The notes below the pieces were generated by a model. The model had not been told where the DNA came from and searched no databases. It saw only the letters and a program-made list of their open reading frames with translations. From Chrysaora quinquecirrha (Eukaryota > Cnidaria > Scyphozoa > Semaeostomeae > Pelagiidae): a stretch of 64,000 bases of DNA. Both the position numbers and the translations under genes were made by a program. Shown here one piece after another: positions 61,914-64,000 of the stretch. How positions within the stretch are numbered: the first letter of the stretch is position 1; the number at the start of each line of letters is the position of its first letter. The stretch spans positions 2,933,966 to 2,997,965 of the forward strand of contig JACTAT010000021.1 of NCBI GenBank assembly GCA_014526335.1, read 5' to 3'.

Positions 61914-63073
61914 CTGAATGAACAACAAAGAAGCATATATCATTTTGTATATAAGGCTGGTATTTAGTCTGAGGTATCGAAACGCATATGAATTATTTCA
62001 TCAGCCAAACTATTCTGAAATTCGAAACGATATTCGCCGTTAGTAAATATTAAAGAACGCTCTCTTGCGAATTGCGGGAATTTTATCGGCCTATCACATC
62101 AGTATTGAATTCATTCATCTCACAACGTAATTAACGTCTTAAAATTAATTGGGACGCAAAAGAACCAGTAAGCAATCCTTTGGTTGTGACCACCCTTAGT
62201 GCCAGAGAAGAGTTCGGCCTGGAGCTGTTATTCCAGAAATGATTGCTTGGTGAATTAGAGCTCGAAATTAGCCACACAAGCTACAGTTGAAATGGAATGA
62301 TACTGGGTACTTGAAACCAAAGAAACAAGCAAATGTATAAAGGCCTATCTCGTTTACTGCGAATCGATTTAATCCCGCCATCGCCGCCTTTAAGTGAGAA
62401 ACCATTTTTTTGCCTAATTTTTTGCCCGATCGCCAGGAAAGAGAACAACTAGTTCCCTAGAGCGTTCGGGAAACAAAAGAGAATATGACATAAACAGCAT
62501 TTTGTGATCTTCCTTGCATTTAAAGGGGTGATTAATTTGTATTTTGAAATCTGAATTAAGTTACGAAAATTTTCGCCGCATTTTTGTTGGAGATCGCTGA
62601 AAAGATCTATGAATTTGAACTACCGAGCAAGCAGCAGCAACAGGTTTGGAAGCGTGAAAACATATAATGCGAATGCTCAATATTCGCCAGTCGCTGGTAA
62701 TTGCAAAGATTCGCTTAACAAAGATCGGCTTTAAAGGTGGTAGCTACGTCGCTGCAACAACAATTCGATAAAACTGCACATACTCATACATATTTTGTAT
62801 CAAATTTGCCTTTCTTCCAAGGTCATTAAATCTCCTAAAAGTCCATCTTTACTGTACTTCTCTCAAGAAAAGAGGAAACGACAAATTTTAAAATGGCCAA
62901 AATAATATTAAGTTTACTAGACCTTTGATTACCCAAATAATATCCCCTGTTATGAAGGACATGTTGTCACGTGTAATTTGCTGGGTCATCCAGGTCAAAC
63001 TAATTAGTAAACCAGAAGAAACTTTGTAATGGTTTCTTTTGTTATATTTAGCAAAAAAGGCTATTTTAGTTTT
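61914..63073. other. No feature seen; expected site of upstream GPCR 2 exons
   Basis: I looked on the minus strand for equivalents of plus-strand exons 1 and 2 and found none. The region is AT-rich non-coding sequence. Confidence 0.4.
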
Positions 63074-63794
63074 CTTTTTTTTTTTTTTTTTTTATAAACA
63101 AGGTATCTAGGCCAAAATGGCCTCTAACCTGATAACAACAACAGCAACAATTAAATTTGAAATTAAGTTAAATGCAGTTACTCAACACGGAAAGAGAATC
63201 TACTATAGTAATTACCGATACATTAAAAATAAAAAAAAATGGAAAAACAACAAAGGAACTAGCAACATCCATAAACCGTTTTTTAAGTTTGAAGATTCTT
63301 TTTTTTCGTGAAGCACTTTGTTATAAAGGAAGAAAGCATTTTTAAGAATCTATCATCTTCTTGGCTAAGCAACCAAACAAATCTGTTCAAAGTACTTAAG
63401 TGTCTAATAAAGGGAAAACTGTCATCAATTTTCAAGTTGAAATCGTTTCGTTCTATCTCATAAAGCGGGCACACCATTAAAAAGTGCATTTCATCTCCTA
63501 ATACATTTTTTCCTATTGTAGTGCAGTATCTACAATATCTTTCACTTCTAGGGATCTTGTTTTTTCCAAACCTTCCAGCTTCTATTTCTAAATTGTGTGC
63601 ACTCATTCTAAATTTAGATAAGCATTGTCTCTTCTTAAAATCATCTATTACATCCAAATATCTTTCGAACTTGAAGACTGTCTTAACCGTAGCGTATGTA
63701 AAAAGCTTTCTATTTTGTTCCTGGTGTTCTTTAAGATTGGACATAATTTCATTTGTGAAGTAGGTTTTCAGTCCGTGTAGCCTAGGTCCACCTT
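63074..63794 (-). mobile_element. LINE 3' end with poly(A) and post-RT domain
   Basis: A minus-strand frame (63283-63744) reads RQCLSKFRMSAHNLEIEAGR, then RYCRYCTTIG and DEMHFLMVCPLYEIERNDF. This zinc-knuckle-like cysteine/histidine domain is found at the C-terminus of many invertebrate LINE ORF2 proteins. The 3' UTR ends GGCCATTTTGGCC..AGATACC then a poly(A) run (poly(T) at 63075-63093). The same tail is found at 8663-8720. The copy is 5' truncated at about 63794. Confidence 0.8.
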
Positions 63795-64000
63795 ATATTC
63801 AAACATAAAACTACTAATTGATTATAGATTTCAGGCAAAAGTGTGCCACATTTCAATTTTCCATGTGATAATATAAAATTGAAATCAGAAAAGTAACATG
63901 CTGTTATTGCTGAAATTCATTTCCGTGTAATCTATTAAAAATGACATTATTTATTCTTTACTGTCTGGGTTAAGAGTTCGTTTGTCTTCACATTTATTAT

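Overview
This window looks like animal nuclear DNA, most likely from a cnidarian or another early-branching invertebrate. The evidence is multi-exon genes with GT-AG introns, an AT-rich background, a GH18 chitinase ending in a short six-cysteine module, a 'GCF-ND...ANYR-SIDW...VQFYGECWSG' domain that I associate with cnidarian proteins, class B-type GPCR genes, and a heavy load of LINE, Penelope, Ty3/gypsy, SINE and MITE-like elements. The species assignment is an inference. There is no bacterial gene organisation and no CRISPR.

Layout. 1-953: the 3' exons of a WSC-like extracellular protein gene, + strand. 4246-5637: a complete intronless secreted chitinase, + strand. 6740-9955 and 11925-12660: dead LINE copies, - strand. 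13500-46256: a large + strand gene that I rebuilt from 21 exons. Exon phases agree across exons 2-21, and the ends of exon 1 are less certain. It encodes a receptor of about 800 residues with cysteine-rich modules, an LDL-receptor class A domain, a hormone-receptor-motif-like cysteine module, a GAIN-like segment and seven transmembrane helices of the secretin/adhesion (class B) type. Its introns hold a 4.7 kb Ty3/gypsy element with identical LTRs, several SINEs and MITEs, a LINE fragment and minisatellites. 46233-50869: two nested terminal-inverted-repeat elements. 51588-53250: short coding-like pieces that I cannot identify. 53400-61913: a second, inverted paralogue of the receptor, - strand. 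Most of its exons have the same length and phase as their partners, but the GAIN, TM1 and TM2 exons are not found. A Penelope-like element and a MITE lie in its TM7-tail intron. 63074-63794: a LINE 3' end, - strand.

How the parts relate. The two receptors converge tail to tail and come from an inverted duplication. In the + copy, the last six residues and the stop codon are supplied by the terminal inverted repeat of the 4.3 kb element. Removing both nested elements would leave a stop codon in the same place. A classical GPS cleavage motif is not visible between the GAIN-like exon and TM1.

Limits. All exon calls come from reading splice sites, phase and similarity between the two copies. No transcripts or database searches were available.
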